Below are positions 1 to 11,208 of a DNA stretch of 64,000 nucleotides, in pieces (position 1 is the stretch's first letter; every line of letters begins with the position of its first letter). The notes below the pieces were generated by a model. That model did not search any database. It saw nothing but the letters and a program-made list of their open reading frames with translations, and was not told where the DNA came from. Both the position numbers and the translations under genes were made by a program. Origin of the DNA: Prillingera fragicola (Eukaryota > Basidiomycota > Tremellomycetes > Trichosporonales > Trichosporonaceae); NCBI GenBank assembly GCA_002335605.1, contig BEDY01000006.1:1302001-1366000 (forward strand). The letters run 5' to 3'.

Positions 1-100
1 GCTTGGAGAGCGGTTGCTGGCTGTCGACTGGGATGGAGAGCTGCTCGTCGCCGGTGGCGAGGATGGAGAGGTCGGTATTTGGAAGGCCAGGGGAGAGTAG
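1..100 (+). CDS. C-terminal end of a WD40-repeat protein (5' part outside the window)
   Basis: Only the last 32 codons lie in the window, in the frame starting at base 2, ending in TAG at 98-100. The peptide has a WD40-type blade ending: an L-L-A-V-D-W stretch, then A-G-G-E-D-G, then V-G-I-W-K-A. This is the usual final strand of a beta-propeller, as at the end of ribosome-biogenesis WD proteins of the Ytm1/WDR12 kind. The fragment is too short to name the protein. The WD-type call rests on the G-x-D-G-x-V-x-I-W pattern only. Confidence 0.6.
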   Translation, partial: LGERLLAVDWDGELLVAGGEDGEVGIWKARGE

Positions 101-1681
101 GCTGGGTTTGGAGTCGAGGGGCTAGAGGCGATACATAGATTGCATGTACAGGATCATTCATTGCTGCTGACCACTGACAGTGACGAGCGGAAGCACTGGC
201 AATGGAAGGCGATTGACATTAGGTAGAGGTGTGACATTGGCTAAAGGTAGCAGCGACTCAGATGGGTGGCGACAAAACAACACCGACAACATCAGTCACC
301 TTGCCGTGCACCACTCGGCGTAGCCCCCTGATCTCCGAAGCAGATCTGAGTTAAACACGCGCCGGACCAAGAAAGACAGTGGCGACACCCACCATCGGCT
401 CGGATCCACTCTATCGTAACGCACCGCATTTAGTCATGCCCGCGCCGCCGCGTCGCCACATTCCTTCTTATCGCTCCTAGCTAGCTGCACTGGAGTCGTT
501 CCAACTGCGCTGGAGTCGTTCTGGTTCCGTTCCTTTGCCGCTTGATGTGCACATGCGCTGAGACATATGAGCGAGGAATGGCGCCTCTCAGCAGCCTCCA
601 CCCAGTAGCCCGTCAATAACCAGCAGGACGGGCATTCCTCCTAGTGGCACGCCTCGTTGCCAGACATCTGCTCGCAGTCCGGACAAGTACTTAATCTTTC
701 AAGATTGAACGGGAACGATGGGGGTAAGATCTCTGTGTCACTGCTGCAGGTAGGGCTGGCTGCTGGGTAACCCGGGAAGTGGTGGCTGACCTGACACTGG
801 GGCGTATGTCGATCTGGGGATCTGCGGATCGGCACTGTTTCACTTTTGTATTAACTACTGAGTGATCAGCGCATTGTATACACTGTATCACGCAAACATC
901 ATTGAATTCTAGCAGCATTCTCATGCATGCAGCATGCAGACTGCAAGAGGAGACCACCATGCCCCGTTCACACAGCTCTTATGTGCTCAAGAGCATGATT
1001 GTGCCTGGCTGCAGGGTGACTCTTGGAGTAGCCGGCGGGAGAGCACGAGGAATGCCAAGAGACCCACCCTCCTCTCTTCTCCTCCTGTCGAATCAGCTCC
1101 TTCTGCACGCTGCGCAAGGCAGAATGGCAGAAGAAGAGTCCCAGTCACAGACAGTGCAACCGTATCCTATCCGAGAGCTTAAAGTCTGGCGCTGAAGCAT
1201 GACGCGGGTAAGAGTGCGCCGTAAAGTTGCGTGTTGCGGGGATGTGCCGTTGACCGCTGCGTGTCATCGGCCAGCTCGGCTGTGCAACCCCTCGCTCCGC
1301 CTGGGCCACCGCTAGTCAGCCAATGGAGCTGTTGCACCGCCGAGTTGAGCGGAGGTTGCTGGCCTGGTTGGACCGAGATTCAAGGACATGGATGGGAGTA
1401 AGGTTCGAGTTGCAGGCGGAGAGGCAGTGTCAGAGTGGTGGTGCATTGGCAGTCGCGTGAGAAATGGATGGATGGATGTTGGTGACACGCTCAACATCAC
1501 AACTACTCTCGGCCGGCTCGTCTGGACCCCGAACGCACTGCCTGCCAGCAAGACAACCACCAACTGCACCATCCATCCCACATTCTACACTGTTTGCATC
1601 CACACTTCAACATCATCCAGCGCCCACCGACACCAACCGTGACCATTCCCAACTCACCTCCACCCCGCCTGGTGTCCCACC
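101..1681. other. Intergenic stretch, 1.6 kb
   Basis: No convincing gene was found. It holds a 20-bp tandem duplication (485-524), a weak 5S-rRNA-like patch near 310-390, and a CA/CT-rich leader immediately upstream of the ATG at 1682. Short open frames here lack coding-like composition. Confidence 0.5.
485..524. repeat. 20-bp tandem duplication
   Basis: Two adjacent 20-bp units (485-504 and 505-524) share the core TGGAGTCGTT and differ at a few positions. It lies in non-coding sequence. Confidence 0.7.
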
Positions 1682-3829
1682 ATGAGCTCGCAAGGGCAGT
1701 GGGATGGCCACGATCATAGCCCACAGACCGCTCCAAGCGGTCGCACACGGGCCAACTACTGCTCAATCCATGAGACAACCGCCCACTCGCTCGATGCGTG
1801 CCCTGCTGTGCAACAGCTCATTGCCGAACGGCGAGGGGCGAGCGTCAGCAGCAGTAATGACATCAGCAGCCACGATGAGTCCCCGCAACCAAGCCTCATT
1901 GAGCGTCCTCCCAGTGTTGCGCCACCCGTGTACGACGAGATTTTCCGCGACGACAGTGGTGCTGGTGGCGTCGTGCCGCCGCTCGCTAGAGATTACAAAG
2001 GGCACAGGGCAAGCGGGAGTGACCAGCTGGGTGTTCCAGCGGCTGCGGCTGCACCTATCACAACAAGTCCACAAACGGGGAGACCGGTGGGCGGCACGCT
2101 GCATTCCACATTACCGAGTACACATACGTACCCCCGCAATGGCGCTCCCCCATTGTCTGTTTCTACAGAACCTGCATCCATCACAGCGAGCGCACTCACT
2201 GCCGAGCCAGAGTTTGACGACGTCTTCGAGTCGGACGACGAAGAATCGGATGACGCTCCAAACGTCCTTGACCCCAGTCCCAAAGTCCGCTCGACGAGTA
2301 TAGCGTCCCACGGCGCCCCAGGACCAAGTACCACCAAGTGGAAGCGCATCCTACGCATCAAGAACGCAAGCGAAGAGCGCAGCGAGCCCTTTCCCGCACC
2401 GCACTCGCCAGAGCAGTGGCCGCACGTCGATCCCTTCCCCAACGACCACACTGCAACGCAGAACGAGAACCGCCCGCGCGCATACACCACACCAAGCCCC
2501 CAAATCGTCCAGTCCCCAGTCCCCACGCAGGCGAGTCTCGCACGTACGTCGACGACGCACACTGGTCCAAGGCCAATCACCTCGGCTCGGCCAGCTGGTC
2601 CTCGTACACCTGTCCCGTCGTCATCTCCTCGCTCATCTTCGTTCTCCAACAACAGTCGGCCGTCCGAGTCGCCTCCCCAGCTAGCATACTCGCCAGTAGC
2701 CATGCCCATCCCTCCCCCCGTCGCCATGCCGCCCGCCCACACGCACGGCCCACAGCACCGGCGCGCAACTGCGTCAAGTGGAACAGGCACGATTGGGTCT
2801 TCGCCCCTCGCCAACACTGTTTGGAGCAGTGGGTTCCCTCAGCCGCCGACGCACACGCCCGTTCGTCGTGCAGGTTCGTCCGGAAGCAGCAATGGGCGTA
2901 GTCCGGTGGATCGCAAGACGGACATGCCGCCGGCTGCCTATAGCCAGGCGTCGGTGCCGACGCCAACGGTACCGCGTGTACCGGCACCAGTGAAGGCCCA
3001 GTCTGCCCCTTCAGGCGGCTTCCCCCTCGAGCACACCGACACGCGCCACTCCATCAACTCTCTCAGCTCCCTCACCCCGTCCACCGCCACGATGCCCGCG
3101 CCCGCGACAAAGCGCCTGGGCTTGTTCAGCACCAAGAAACGGGCCAAGTCTACAAGCGCAAGCGACATGCCGAAGCCAGTTATGGGCGGGCTGGACTCGC
3201 CCCCCGTGCCCAAACTCGAACGCGGCGCTATTGCCATTGCAGACATAGTGCACGCCGACCACGCGCGGGAGGCGGACCTTGGCAAATTCTACCCGGGCTG
3301 CGGGGCGTGTCAGCGCATGCAAGCCGCGAGGAGCCGATACAGCGCCGAGAAGCAAAAGTCGCGCAGCAAGGACTCGCGCAAAGCGAGCAGCACGTCCAGT
3401 GCGGGGTCGACCACGCCTGCGCCACTCGCTTCACCGCCGTTACAGATGACGACAGTCCCTACAATGTTGACGCCCGCGACACCCATGCTCCGCTCCGCGA
3501 GCGCGCAGGACGACACGATGCCTCCAGGCATGATGGCCCCGCCCACACCAGCGCCACGGAGCACGAGCGACACGGACCCGGAACGCTCAGCGCGCGCAGC
3601 GGCGAAACGCGCAACAGCCCTGCCTGCCGAGCCGCAGGCGCATGCCCTGCATGCCGAGCAGGCGGACAAGGGCGTTTACGAGCCGGACTGCGAGCAGTGC
3701 GGCCACGTCATGGAGCGGCGGGCGCGGCAGACGGTGTTGCTCCAGCAGCATCTCGAGACTGAGGCCAAGAAGGCTGAGATTTGGAGGGCAAAGAGGGAGA
3801 AACTTGGGTTTGTGGGCGGAGGGTGGTAG
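1682..3829 (+). CDS. Disordered Ser/Pro-rich protein with three Cys/His knuckle motifs, unknown function
   Basis: A single-exon 715-aa frame from the ATG at 1682 after a CA-rich leader. Most of the chain is low-complexity Ser/Pro/Thr/Ala and probably disordered. Three compact motifs stand out. Residues 27-40 have C-x2-H-x4-H-x4-C, the spacing of the knuckle in Ty3/gypsy-type Gag proteins. Residues 524-543 and 654-673 align without a gap as H-A-x-H-A-x2-A-D-x-G-x3-P-x-C-x2-C and look like a duplicated metal site. The C-terminus (about 674-715) is charged and helical. No catalytic domain is visible. A role in nucleic-acid or protein scaffolding is possible but unproven. Codon use agrees with its neighbours, which argues against a recent mobile origin. 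Confidence 0.75.
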   Translation: MSSQGQWDGHDHSPQTAPSGRTRANYCSIHETTAHSLDACPAVQQLIAERRGASVSSSNDISSHDESPQPSLIERPPSVAPPVYDEIFRDDSGAGGVVPPLARDYKGHRASGSDQLGVPAAAAAPITTSPQTGRPVGGTLHSTLPSTHTYPRNGAPPLSVSTEPASITASALTAEPEFDDVFESDDEESDDAPNVLDPSPKVRSTSIASHGAPGPSTTKWKRILRIKNASEERSEPFPAPHSPEQWPHVDPFPNDHTATQNENRPRAYTTPSPQIVQSPVPTQASLARTSTTHTGPRPITSARPAGPRTPVPSSSPRSSSFSNNSRPSESPPQLAYSPVAMPIPPPVAMPPAHTHGPQHRRATASSGTGTIGSSPLANTVWSSGFPQPPTHTPVRRAGSSGSSNGRSPVDRKTDMPPAAYSQASVPTPTVPRVPAPVKAQSAPSGGFPLEHTDTRHSINSLSSLTPSTATMPAPATKRLGLFSTKKRAKSTSASDMPKPVMGGLDSPPVPKLERGAIAIADIVHADHAREADLGKFYPGCGACQRMQAARSRYSAEKQKSRSKDSRKASSTSSAGSTTPAPLASPPLQMTTVPTMLTPATPMLRSASAQDDTMPPGMMAPPTPAPRSTSDTDPERSARAAAKRATALPAEPQAHALHAEQADKGVYEPDCEQCGHVMERRARQTVLLQQHLETEAKKAEIWRAKREKLGFVGGGW

Positions 3830-4217
3830 TCCTGGCAGGAGGAGGGGGTGTTGACCGCCCAGAGGTTGTCGAGTTGTATAGCAGCCTTGAATGGCTCTGC
3901 TTCGTTCATATATTTTGCTTTGTACATCGTTGTCGTTGGGGTTGTAGAGCGCCTTGATCGCTCGGTTGTGAATGTTCGATCTGGATATAGTTGTCTTAGA
4001 GCATGTATGTCTTTGCAATCACACTGGAAGCACAGGTGCCGGGCACTGCAGGAAGCAGCCTCTATCGCGCTTGAGAGACTGGACGGTGTCTCTGTTCATC
4101 ACTGTCCCGGTCCAGCGTGACTGACTCTCCCTAACTTCAGCTCCATGGCTTCCAGCCTGGTCCAGTCCGTTCCAGTTCTCACTCAAGACATAATCATACA
4201 ACATGCATCGCCCGACC
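3830..4217. other. Convergent 3' intergenic region
   Basis: This is the 3' flanks of two convergent genes. Nothing was recognised beyond T-rich sequence consistent with 3' UTRs. Confidence 0.5.
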
Positions 4218-5291
4218 CTACTGGCCCGGGACCTTGACGCTCGGCACCGTGATATCCTCCATACCCCTAACCAGCGCGCGCGCGTCCGCCTTTGCGGCAT
4301 CACTAATATCCTCTGGCCGCGCAGCAAACGGCCGCGAGACCTTCGAGTCGACGATCCACGACCGGCTCTGCGCAAACCCTTGCTCGATCATGGCCTCGAT
4401 GCCCGTGATGGCGTCCCACCCCCGCTCGGCCGCAAGGTTGTACATGATCGTCTTGCGGGGTTTGTAGCACATTTCCAAGAACGGGCGCCGGGCGACGTGC
4501 TCTGGCTGGGGTGAGTCGAAGATTTTCGTCGCGATGGCATAGACATTGGTCTCTTCTGGCGTCACGGGCTCAAAGGAGGGGATGGCGCCGACGCCGCACG
4601 CGACAGTGGCGGCATGGTCGGGCGTCCAGTCGTCGGTGCTCGCGAGGACGCGCAGGTCGTACTGCGGGAACGCGGCGATAATGTCCTGTGTCTCGCCGGC
4701 GTCGCGGTTGACGAGATAGATGGAACTCAGGCCCAGCTGGGCGAGCGCGTAGACTGCTGCGCGTGTTGTGCCGCCGCCGCCGATGATGAAGGCGCACTTG
4801 GCGTCGCCAAAGGGTTTGGGCAGCTCCTGTTGAGCCGCGGGGAGGGCGAGCTTGAGGGCATTGTGCACGCCGAGCCAGTCAAAGTTTTCGCCCACGCACT
4901 GAATGCCGGTGGCGGTTTGCTCGAGGAATATTGTGTTGATAGAGCCAATCTCTTTGGCGGCGGGGCCGAGACGGTCGACGTACTTGCACATTGTGACCTT
5001 GGTCGGCCTTTGGCTCAGCGGTTGTGGAAGAGAGTGGGCTTACATAGTGACGCTGCAGCCGCCAAAGCTGGGGCTGCGGATAATCTCGAGAATGTCACTC
5101 TTGATGACCGTGCCGATGTTCTCAGGATGAACCGTGTCGTGCAGCTGATACAGGTGGGTTGGGAGACCAGACGAGGCAAAGATCTGGTTGTGGAAGGCTG
5201 GAGAGGCCGAGTGCGCGATGGGATAGCCAAAGAGATAGAACTGGTTGCGCTCGCTTGTGCTGCCTGTTGGGACCGGCATGGTGACTGTCAT
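4218..5291 (-). CDS. Shikimate/quinate dehydrogenase-like NAD(P)-dependent oxidoreductase
   Basis: Two exons, 5291-5044 and 5007-4218, give 345 aa. The 36-nt intron (5043-5008) has GTAAGC and AAAG ends. Splicing there restores S-V-T-M-P-T-K, which carries the catalytic lysine expected after the family's V-T-x-P motif. The N-terminal substrate domain has G-Y-P-I-A-H-S-x-S-P-x-F-H-N. It is followed by I-G-S-I-N-T-I and G-E-N-F-D-W-x-G, with the catalytic Asp retained. The nucleotide-binding turn is G-G-G-G-T-T-R-A-A. The C-terminus contains a K-P-R-K-T segment and E-A-M-I-E-Q-G. Standalone fungal enzymes of this size are usually quinate/shikimate dehydrogenases of the QutB type, rather than the pentafunctional AROM protein. 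Which substrate it uses cannot be read from the sequence. A quinate-permease-like transporter lies 52 kb away, too far to claim a cluster. Confidence 0.85.
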
Positions 5292-6743
5292 TGAGGTGTG
5301 AGTGGAGGGGGGGGGTGGACAAAGTGGGCCTCAAGAGTTGAGTGTAGGGCGAGCGGGATGTCGGCTACTATTCGGTGGGCTCCTCCAGTCGTATTCTCGG
5401 TGTCTTATCTTGCGGCCGAAGCTTTTACAGAGTGAGATAGTGGGATATCCCTTGCTCGTAGTTGGGAGGTGCGCAAAGTGGTCGAGCAAAAGTGGGTTGA
5501 GTAGCTGCAGTGGACTCGGCGCCGGTAGTGGCCGGAATTATGTATGGTGCGGGCGACGGGCCGGAAGTGCCGCCACGTGGTCTCCGCTGCTACTGGGTCG
5601 ACCGAGGTCGTGACCTGGTCTGTGAGCTGCTCGGTCGTCTGCATAGGATGCATGAAAAGGTAGAGATGCGTACGCAGAGTACAATCTGGCCAAAGTGTAT
5701 ACTGCATGTCGATCCGGTGTCAGTTGTGTGATCGTCGCTGCTGACGTAAACTGCAAGAGGCATCTCCACTCAGCCACTTTCCACTCGACAAGTTTCCAAG
5801 CATGCAATACAGCTGGCACCTACAGCGACCCACTTCACTTTTCAAGCATCCCCCTGTCTGGAAGCTGGAAACCTCTGCTTGCCATTGATAGCCGCGTCAA
5901 TTGCATAACCATAGCCACACGCACAAGTTGTGGAGAAGACGACCCGGTGGCTGCCTCATGATGTATACCATAATGCCCCCCTCCGCAAGCTCCACGTTGC
6001 AAGGACAAGTCACGGCGGCGTCTTCATCCAGTGAGCCTCTGCCATACCCCAAGACGTAGCAACAAACCCCCTCTTGTTCGAGTAGAAGGTGGTCTGATGC
6101 TGGAGTGAGCATCTTGGGCGATACCCCGTGTATTTCCCGACCGGTCGATCCTCTTCCGGTCTATAACCGGGATATATCCTATGTCAACTGGTGCCATGGC
6201 ATTGGCTCTTGTCGGCGACTACCGCTCCACTGATGTACAGTGGTCTAAGCTTGAAAGAGAACAGTCTGTTGCGTGCTGCGCAATGTGCAGGAGGGTGCCT
6301 TTTAGGACCCCGAGCTGATAAGGCGGCAAATGATTTAGGACTGATAGACACTGGATGTTTTCTCCATCTCGCAATGGAGCCCTGGTCACCTTACTGTCTC
6401 TCTCCGTTTGACGCAATGATAGCACAGGCCACCCTGCCCAGCCAATCCTGGCATTGTCACCCTACCGTTGGGGAAGATTTAGAATTTGTCAATTAAATGT
6501 ATTTTCTTGGCTGCGATCTTGTTCTGATTGTTCCACTTATGCGAAAGTGAGGACCATCAGAGATGTCGCACCCATTCCATTGCACTAGACATGAGACAGG
6601 TGGACTCCAGCAGCACCAAAGATAGCGATAGTGAAAATTGACTCTTGCGGGTCATCGACACATCGTATCTCCAGGATGTCTCTGGGGTCACATCGAGCCT
6701 CTGGCCCATTACTTCATCTCGGGTATCTACATAAAGGTGTATC
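5292..6743. other. Intergenic stretch, 1.45 kb
   Basis: No gene was recognised on either strand. It includes a G-run at about 5307-5316 just upstream of the dehydrogenase start and one isolated CACGTG near 5573. The remainder shows no repeat or RNA signature. Confidence 0.45.
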
Positions 6744-9032
6744 CTACTCTGCATAACTCTGCATAGTCTCCAACCCAAACTCCCACTCCTCCACAGTACC
6801 GCGATACTCGTGCTGCTCAAGCACGGCGACTTGGGCGCGCACCTGTTCCAGCTCGAGCCACCCGTGGCTCAACCCACGCGCGGCCAAGATCAGGCCGACG
6901 AGCTCATCCCGCACGCTCAGGACCGGCGCCTCCTCGGCCTCGGGCGATGTACACGCTCTACCGCTGAGGGGAGATCCCTTGCGGGACACCGGGGATTGGC
7001 GCGCAGTGTGATAACTGCTTGGAGTGGACGCGAGGGGCGAACCGAGTGTGTCTGATCGCGGCGTCGGGCTCGTGGGCGTAGACGGACGCCGGTTCATGAG
7101 GACCTTTGTTGCGCTGCCGAGACTGCGCTTCGTCTTGGGCTTGGCGGGCATGGTGCTCCTCCGTGTTTGGCGCGTGGGGCTCTCCTCCCATTGTGTGTCG
7201 CCGCCTCCACTCCCCGGGAGCACCCGAGCCGCCGCCTTGGCTTCAGGCAGCACCACGACGACCTTGACGCGCGGTACGGGCGCGACAAGACGCGCGAGGG
7301 CGGACAAGACACCCGTCGTCGCGCGAGACGCGACCTCGCCTCCCTCAAACGGCGCGATCAACGCACCCATAGGCGGGAGGTGCAGGACGATCTCGTTCAG
7401 GCTTTGCGGAACGCCCGGTGGGTCAAGCACGATATCAACCTGCGCCAGCACGGATACGGGCCGAGGCGGCGTGGGCTTGTTGAGGTTGAGCTTTACCGTG
7501 CCCACATCCGGGGATGCTGGCGGGGTAGCTAGGCCGATCGGCGCGCCGAGCTTGGGCTTGCCCGACGTGACTGGTATCTCGGGCGTCCAACACGTTCTGT
7601 GGCCGTGACCGCTGCTGCTGGGCGTGTCGAGGGGAGTATTGTGCGTTGGCGGGGTGAGCGGGGCCACCGCGCGTGTAGGCGGCGTGATCATTGTCCAGTC
7701 ACTACTCTTGAAGGACACTGTTGACATGGGCCGCTCGGCAGAGGGCGTGTCGATTGGCTCCACGCTGGGGAAGGCTACGATCGACGCGGGGAGGTATGCT
7801 GGTGGCGGTACTCGTGGCGCCTCCGCTGTGGGCAGCGAGGGGACAGGCTTGGTCGGCGGGGGTGGACCGCGGACGTTGCGTAGCTTCTTGCCTAGCTGCT
7901 GGGAGAGAGCGAGAGAGGACGCCCTGGCGGGTGTGTTGACCATGTTTTCACTTGTCGCTGCCAGAACGGGACCATGAGTCGGCGCAGCGAGGAAGGGGTG
8001 GCTGTCGCTCGAGGAGCGGCTTATGCGGTTCGCCCCGTCTGCGTTCCGGCCGGCATGACTGCTCGATGAGGGGACGCTCAGCTGGGTGTCGGAGCGTTCA
8101 TAGGGGATACCTGATCGGTCGACCGCTGCCACTGGCTGACGGGCATTGCACGCTTGCAGGGATCCAAAGGTGTTACTCCGCTGCAGGCCACCAGTCAGCC
8201 TTGCCTGTGTCTCGGCCAGTGCAGCAGCAGCGTCAACACTGCTAGGCTCCTCGACCAACACCTCGCCCAACACTTCTCCCATCCCCTCCCTAATCACCGG
8301 TACACCACGGGCACCCTCCCGCCCGCGTCCCTCCCACTTTACATCCTCCACACCGCGCACCTCCCCACCGCCACTAGGGAGGCAGATAACAAGCCGCGCC
8401 ACCCCGTTACGCATCGGCACGACCAGCCTGCGAGCCCGCGTAGGTGCCCGCCAGAGCACAAGAGTGTGTGGGGCTTTGGGCAGTGCGGCGAGCGCGGCCA
8501 TTGCGTGAGCGCCCGGGAGGAGACGGAGCGTCCGGGGAACGGCAAAGAGTGACGCGGGCGGTGCGCCGGGGGAGGCCGCGTAGATGTCTACATACCGCGC
8601 CGTCGTCAGGAGTGGTGGGGGGTAGGTCGAGGAGCGTGGCGGGGTGCGGTCGGGGAGGACGACTTTGTTCTTGAGGGTCCTCATTGGCGGTGCGGGTTCG
8701 CTTGACGATGGCATGGTCGCTAGTGAACCGCGCGCGGCGCGCTTGGGCGGAGAGTACCAGTTCTCGCCCTGTCCTGCTTTGAGGGAGGCGCGGACCGGGT
8801 TGGCATTAGGGTTGGGAATGGACACGAGCGTGGGTGGTGTTGGGGGTGTGTACGGGCGGAGTGCGGGGGTGAATGTGGTCACTCCTCGGGTTTGCCGGTC
8901 GGTCACGAGCACGAGACGGTGGGTGCGCTGGACATCGCTGCCGGCCATGAGGTGGCCCGGTGTGCCGAGGGCGAGGAGGGAGGGGCGGGGGAAGGCCACG
9001 ACGCAGTCGAGGTGTTGCGTGTCGTTGGACAT
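6744..9032 (-). CDS. Large Pro/Ser-rich hypothetical protein
   Basis: A single-exon frame of 762 aa from an ATG at 9032. The first 250 residues include compact hydrophobic stretches such as L-L-A-L-G-T-P-G-H-L and R-L-V-V-P-M-R-N-G-V-A-R-L-V-I. These resemble beta strands of a propeller-like or other beta-rich fold, but no family is recognised. The middle (about 290-560) is proline- and serine-rich with proline clusters suited to SH3 or WW binding. The last 60 residues look helical and acidic, ending E-W-E-F-G-L-E-T-M-Q-S-Y-A-E. No signal peptide or membrane segment is seen. The long stop-free frame and consistent codon bias support it as a gene. Its function is unknown. Confidence 0.7.
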   Translation of the reverse strand: MSNDTQHLDCVVAFPRPSLLALGTPGHLMAGSDVQRTHRLVLVTDRQTRGVTTFTPALRPYTPPTPPTLVSIPNPNANPVRASLKAGQGENWYSPPKRAARGSLATMPSSSEPAPPMRTLKNKVVLPDRTPPRSSTYPPPLLTTARYVDIYAASPGAPPASLFAVPRTLRLLPGAHAMAALAALPKAPHTLVLWRAPTRARRLVVPMRNGVARLVICLPSGGGEVRGVEDVKWEGRGREGARGVPVIREGMGEVLGEVLVEEPSSVDAAAALAETQARLTGGLQRSNTFGSLQACNARQPVAAVDRSGIPYERSDTQLSVPSSSSHAGRNADGANRISRSSSDSHPFLAAPTHGPVLAATSENMVNTPARASSLALSQQLGKKLRNVRGPPPPTKPVPSLPTAEAPRVPPPAYLPASIVAFPSVEPIDTPSAERPMSTVSFKSSDWTMITPPTRAVAPLTPPTHNTPLDTPSSSGHGHRTCWTPEIPVTSGKPKLGAPIGLATPPASPDVGTVKLNLNKPTPPRPVSVLAQVDIVLDPPGVPQSLNEIVLHLPPMGALIAPFEGGEVASRATTGVLSALARLVAPVPRVKVVVVLPEAKAAARVLPGSGGGDTQWEESPTRQTRRSTMPAKPKTKRSLGSATKVLMNRRPSTPTSPTPRSDTLGSPLASTPSSYHTARQSPVSRKGSPLSGRACTSPEAEEAPVLSVRDELVGLILAARGLSHGWLELEQVRAQVAVLEQHEYRGTVEEWEFGLETMQSYAE

Positions 9033-11208
9033 TGTGCAGGAGCGCGTCGGCGCGTGGTGGTGGGGGTCTTTGCCGACGTCGGCTTACGTTACTGCAGAGC
9101 AGAAATGAGTGGGTAGAGTAAAGTGAGGAGGAGGAGGAATGCATTCATCGACACCAAGCTCAACGCGGTCACGGACGCGACTCTGGCAGTGTCATCGGCG
9201 TCGTCAGCGGTCTTGCCCGCAGCTTGCTGCTGTCTTGACATGGCCAACGAGCTGCAGCAAGAGGCAGGCAAGAGGCAAGAGATGGCAGTGCCTCTATCCC
9301 CAGCTTTTGCGAGAAGGTACGGCGTTACAGGTGGCCCGGTTTCGCTACACGCACTTGCTGGCTTGGGTGAGCATCGAGTAGCCTCTAGGCGGAGTGCAGT
9401 CAGTCGGTGACTGAGGTCCCCGTCGTCTGGGGTTCAGGTACCTCGTCTCATATTCCTCGTCACTGCTAAAGCCGACTTGGTAGAGATGCCACTTAGCCTG
9501 GTAACTGACACTACTACTGTATGCAGTTGGCACTGTACTCCGTTGGGACTTGATAGGCAGACTGTAGCGAATAGTTGGTATGCACTGTAGTTGTATATGT
9601 GTGTGGACCAGAGTGTGTAAGGACAAAGCTGTGGTGCTCACATAAGCCAGCGCTGTGGGCAGCTTTGCTTGCTGGCCGAGAACAAGCTGGGACCAAGGTA
9701 TACTGGAGGTTGCAGGGGCTTCCAGAGCACTTCAGGCCGTATAGTCAAAGGAGTGAAGAACGGATAGATGATTAGAGTTGATAGTTCACATGGCTCAAGA
9801 CTGGAACCAAACACAGCTCAGCGGGTTCCCCAGCTCTGCCCATTGTTTGCCCATCGCCCGACAGCGCGTCTTCATCTCCAGTGTGGGACGTCGTTTGTAT
9901 GCTACATAGGACACAATAGCTACAGCGTGGCCGCACCTGACCCAAAGTACTGTGAGTATTACCCTCGTTTCATCATGATACCGTGGGTGTCGCGGCGCGG
10001 GTAGTCTCCCGTTTGTTCAGACGGCGCGCCTTTCAATGGTACAAGAGGTACCCGCTGTGCCGGAGAGATTGGTGCGCAGTTGTGGACACCTTGGCCCTTG
10101 GGCGGTACGATGGTAGGCTGGGTAGGCGTGCGCAGCCATGCATTCGCCTTGGAGTCTGTCGAGCTGTCAATCTGTTCAAGGCTATAGACAAACAGTCCGT
10201 CGATCCGTAGGCGGTATCGTGGGATTGTTGCTTATGAGAACCAGGACACCTCTCAACGACGGAGCGCGTGGTTGCTGGCGTAAACAAATATCACGCTGCA
10301 AATGTGCAGGGGCAAAGCACAGTCTCATGTAACAAAGCAAACTATCAAGAGCCATTGGACGGTCAGGGATTCGAGCACGAGTTTGCTTTCGGCCGTGGGG
10401 ATAGCCATGGTAGCGTTGTCGGTCGTGGACAGCTACCAAAGACTACCAAGGCTGTCCTCGCCTCGGACGAGTCCATCGACCTGTCCATTGAGCTTCTCGA
10501 CGTCACAACCCTCGAGCATGTTACCCTTTATGCCGGCACATGGCCCAGAACCAGCTGCTCGTTTCAGGTCCTGGGCAGAGTGATCCTGCAGTTGGAGTAG
10601 ATGGATCCTGAAGCTGCGACGAGATGAAACACCACTACTCTTGACCTCTTGCACTCTGCCTGCGTCGATGTGTGCATCTTGAACAAACACCGGTCATCAT
10701 GGACGTAAGCTCTGCAGACCTCGTAGCTTTGCCGCAACCATCGTCATAATGCGCAGAACACCCTATGCATGGACACTCGAAGCCTAAAGACTCTGGACCG
10801 CCGGGAGTGAGTACTCCAGCTTACGAGAGGTTGCGTGATGGTGGCGTTTGGGGGTCCTTCTCGATCCCAGCAGTCTTGCCCTCGCGCGTCAGAAATTCAA
10901 TCTCCCCTTGTTCAATGTATGGCCAGAACACTTGCAAGGTCTCTTCCCTGCAGCTGCAGACACACCCGATATCCTGTTTAGAGTTAACGCTTGGCAGCGC
11001 CGTGGTGCGTGTTCGATGACCCTGTTGCCCTGGTAGCATCGCGTCCATCCTGTATACCACCCCCGGGACACTTTTCGCGGCATCCATCTTCGCTTCCTGT
11101 TCCGCCAGCCGTACCAGGATACCTGCTGAATGTATAAGTACTAACAAGCAAACTCACGTACCCCTCATCGTCAACTACCCACACTCGTTTACTTTTGCTT
11201 TGTCCAGG
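9033..11208. other. Intergenic stretch, 2.2 kb
   Basis: The longest gene-free region of the window. Several short frames exist on both strands, but none has a start context, splice signals or composition that convinces. A GGA-repeat tract near 9125-9140 follows the promoter of the upstream gene. A TATA-like element lies 70-75 bp before the CAP gene. Confidence 0.45.
11133..11138 (+). promoter_or_regulatory. TATA-like element upstream of the CAP protein gene
   Basis: TATAAG lies about 75 bp before the ATG at 11209 in an otherwise GC-balanced leader. The position is plausible for a core promoter, and the assignment rests on position and sequence only. Confidence 0.35.

Noticed and set aside
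1682..3829. The knuckle protein as a domesticated retrotransposon Gag
   Set aside because: Only one short motif matches. There is no capsid-like region, no pol remnant and no LTR, so it is kept as a motif resemblance and not called a mobile element.
10360..10385. T-loop-like sequence (GGATTCGAGC) suggesting a minus-strand tRNA
   Set aside because: The flanking bases do not form a T stem, and no acceptor or anticodon arm can be drawn.
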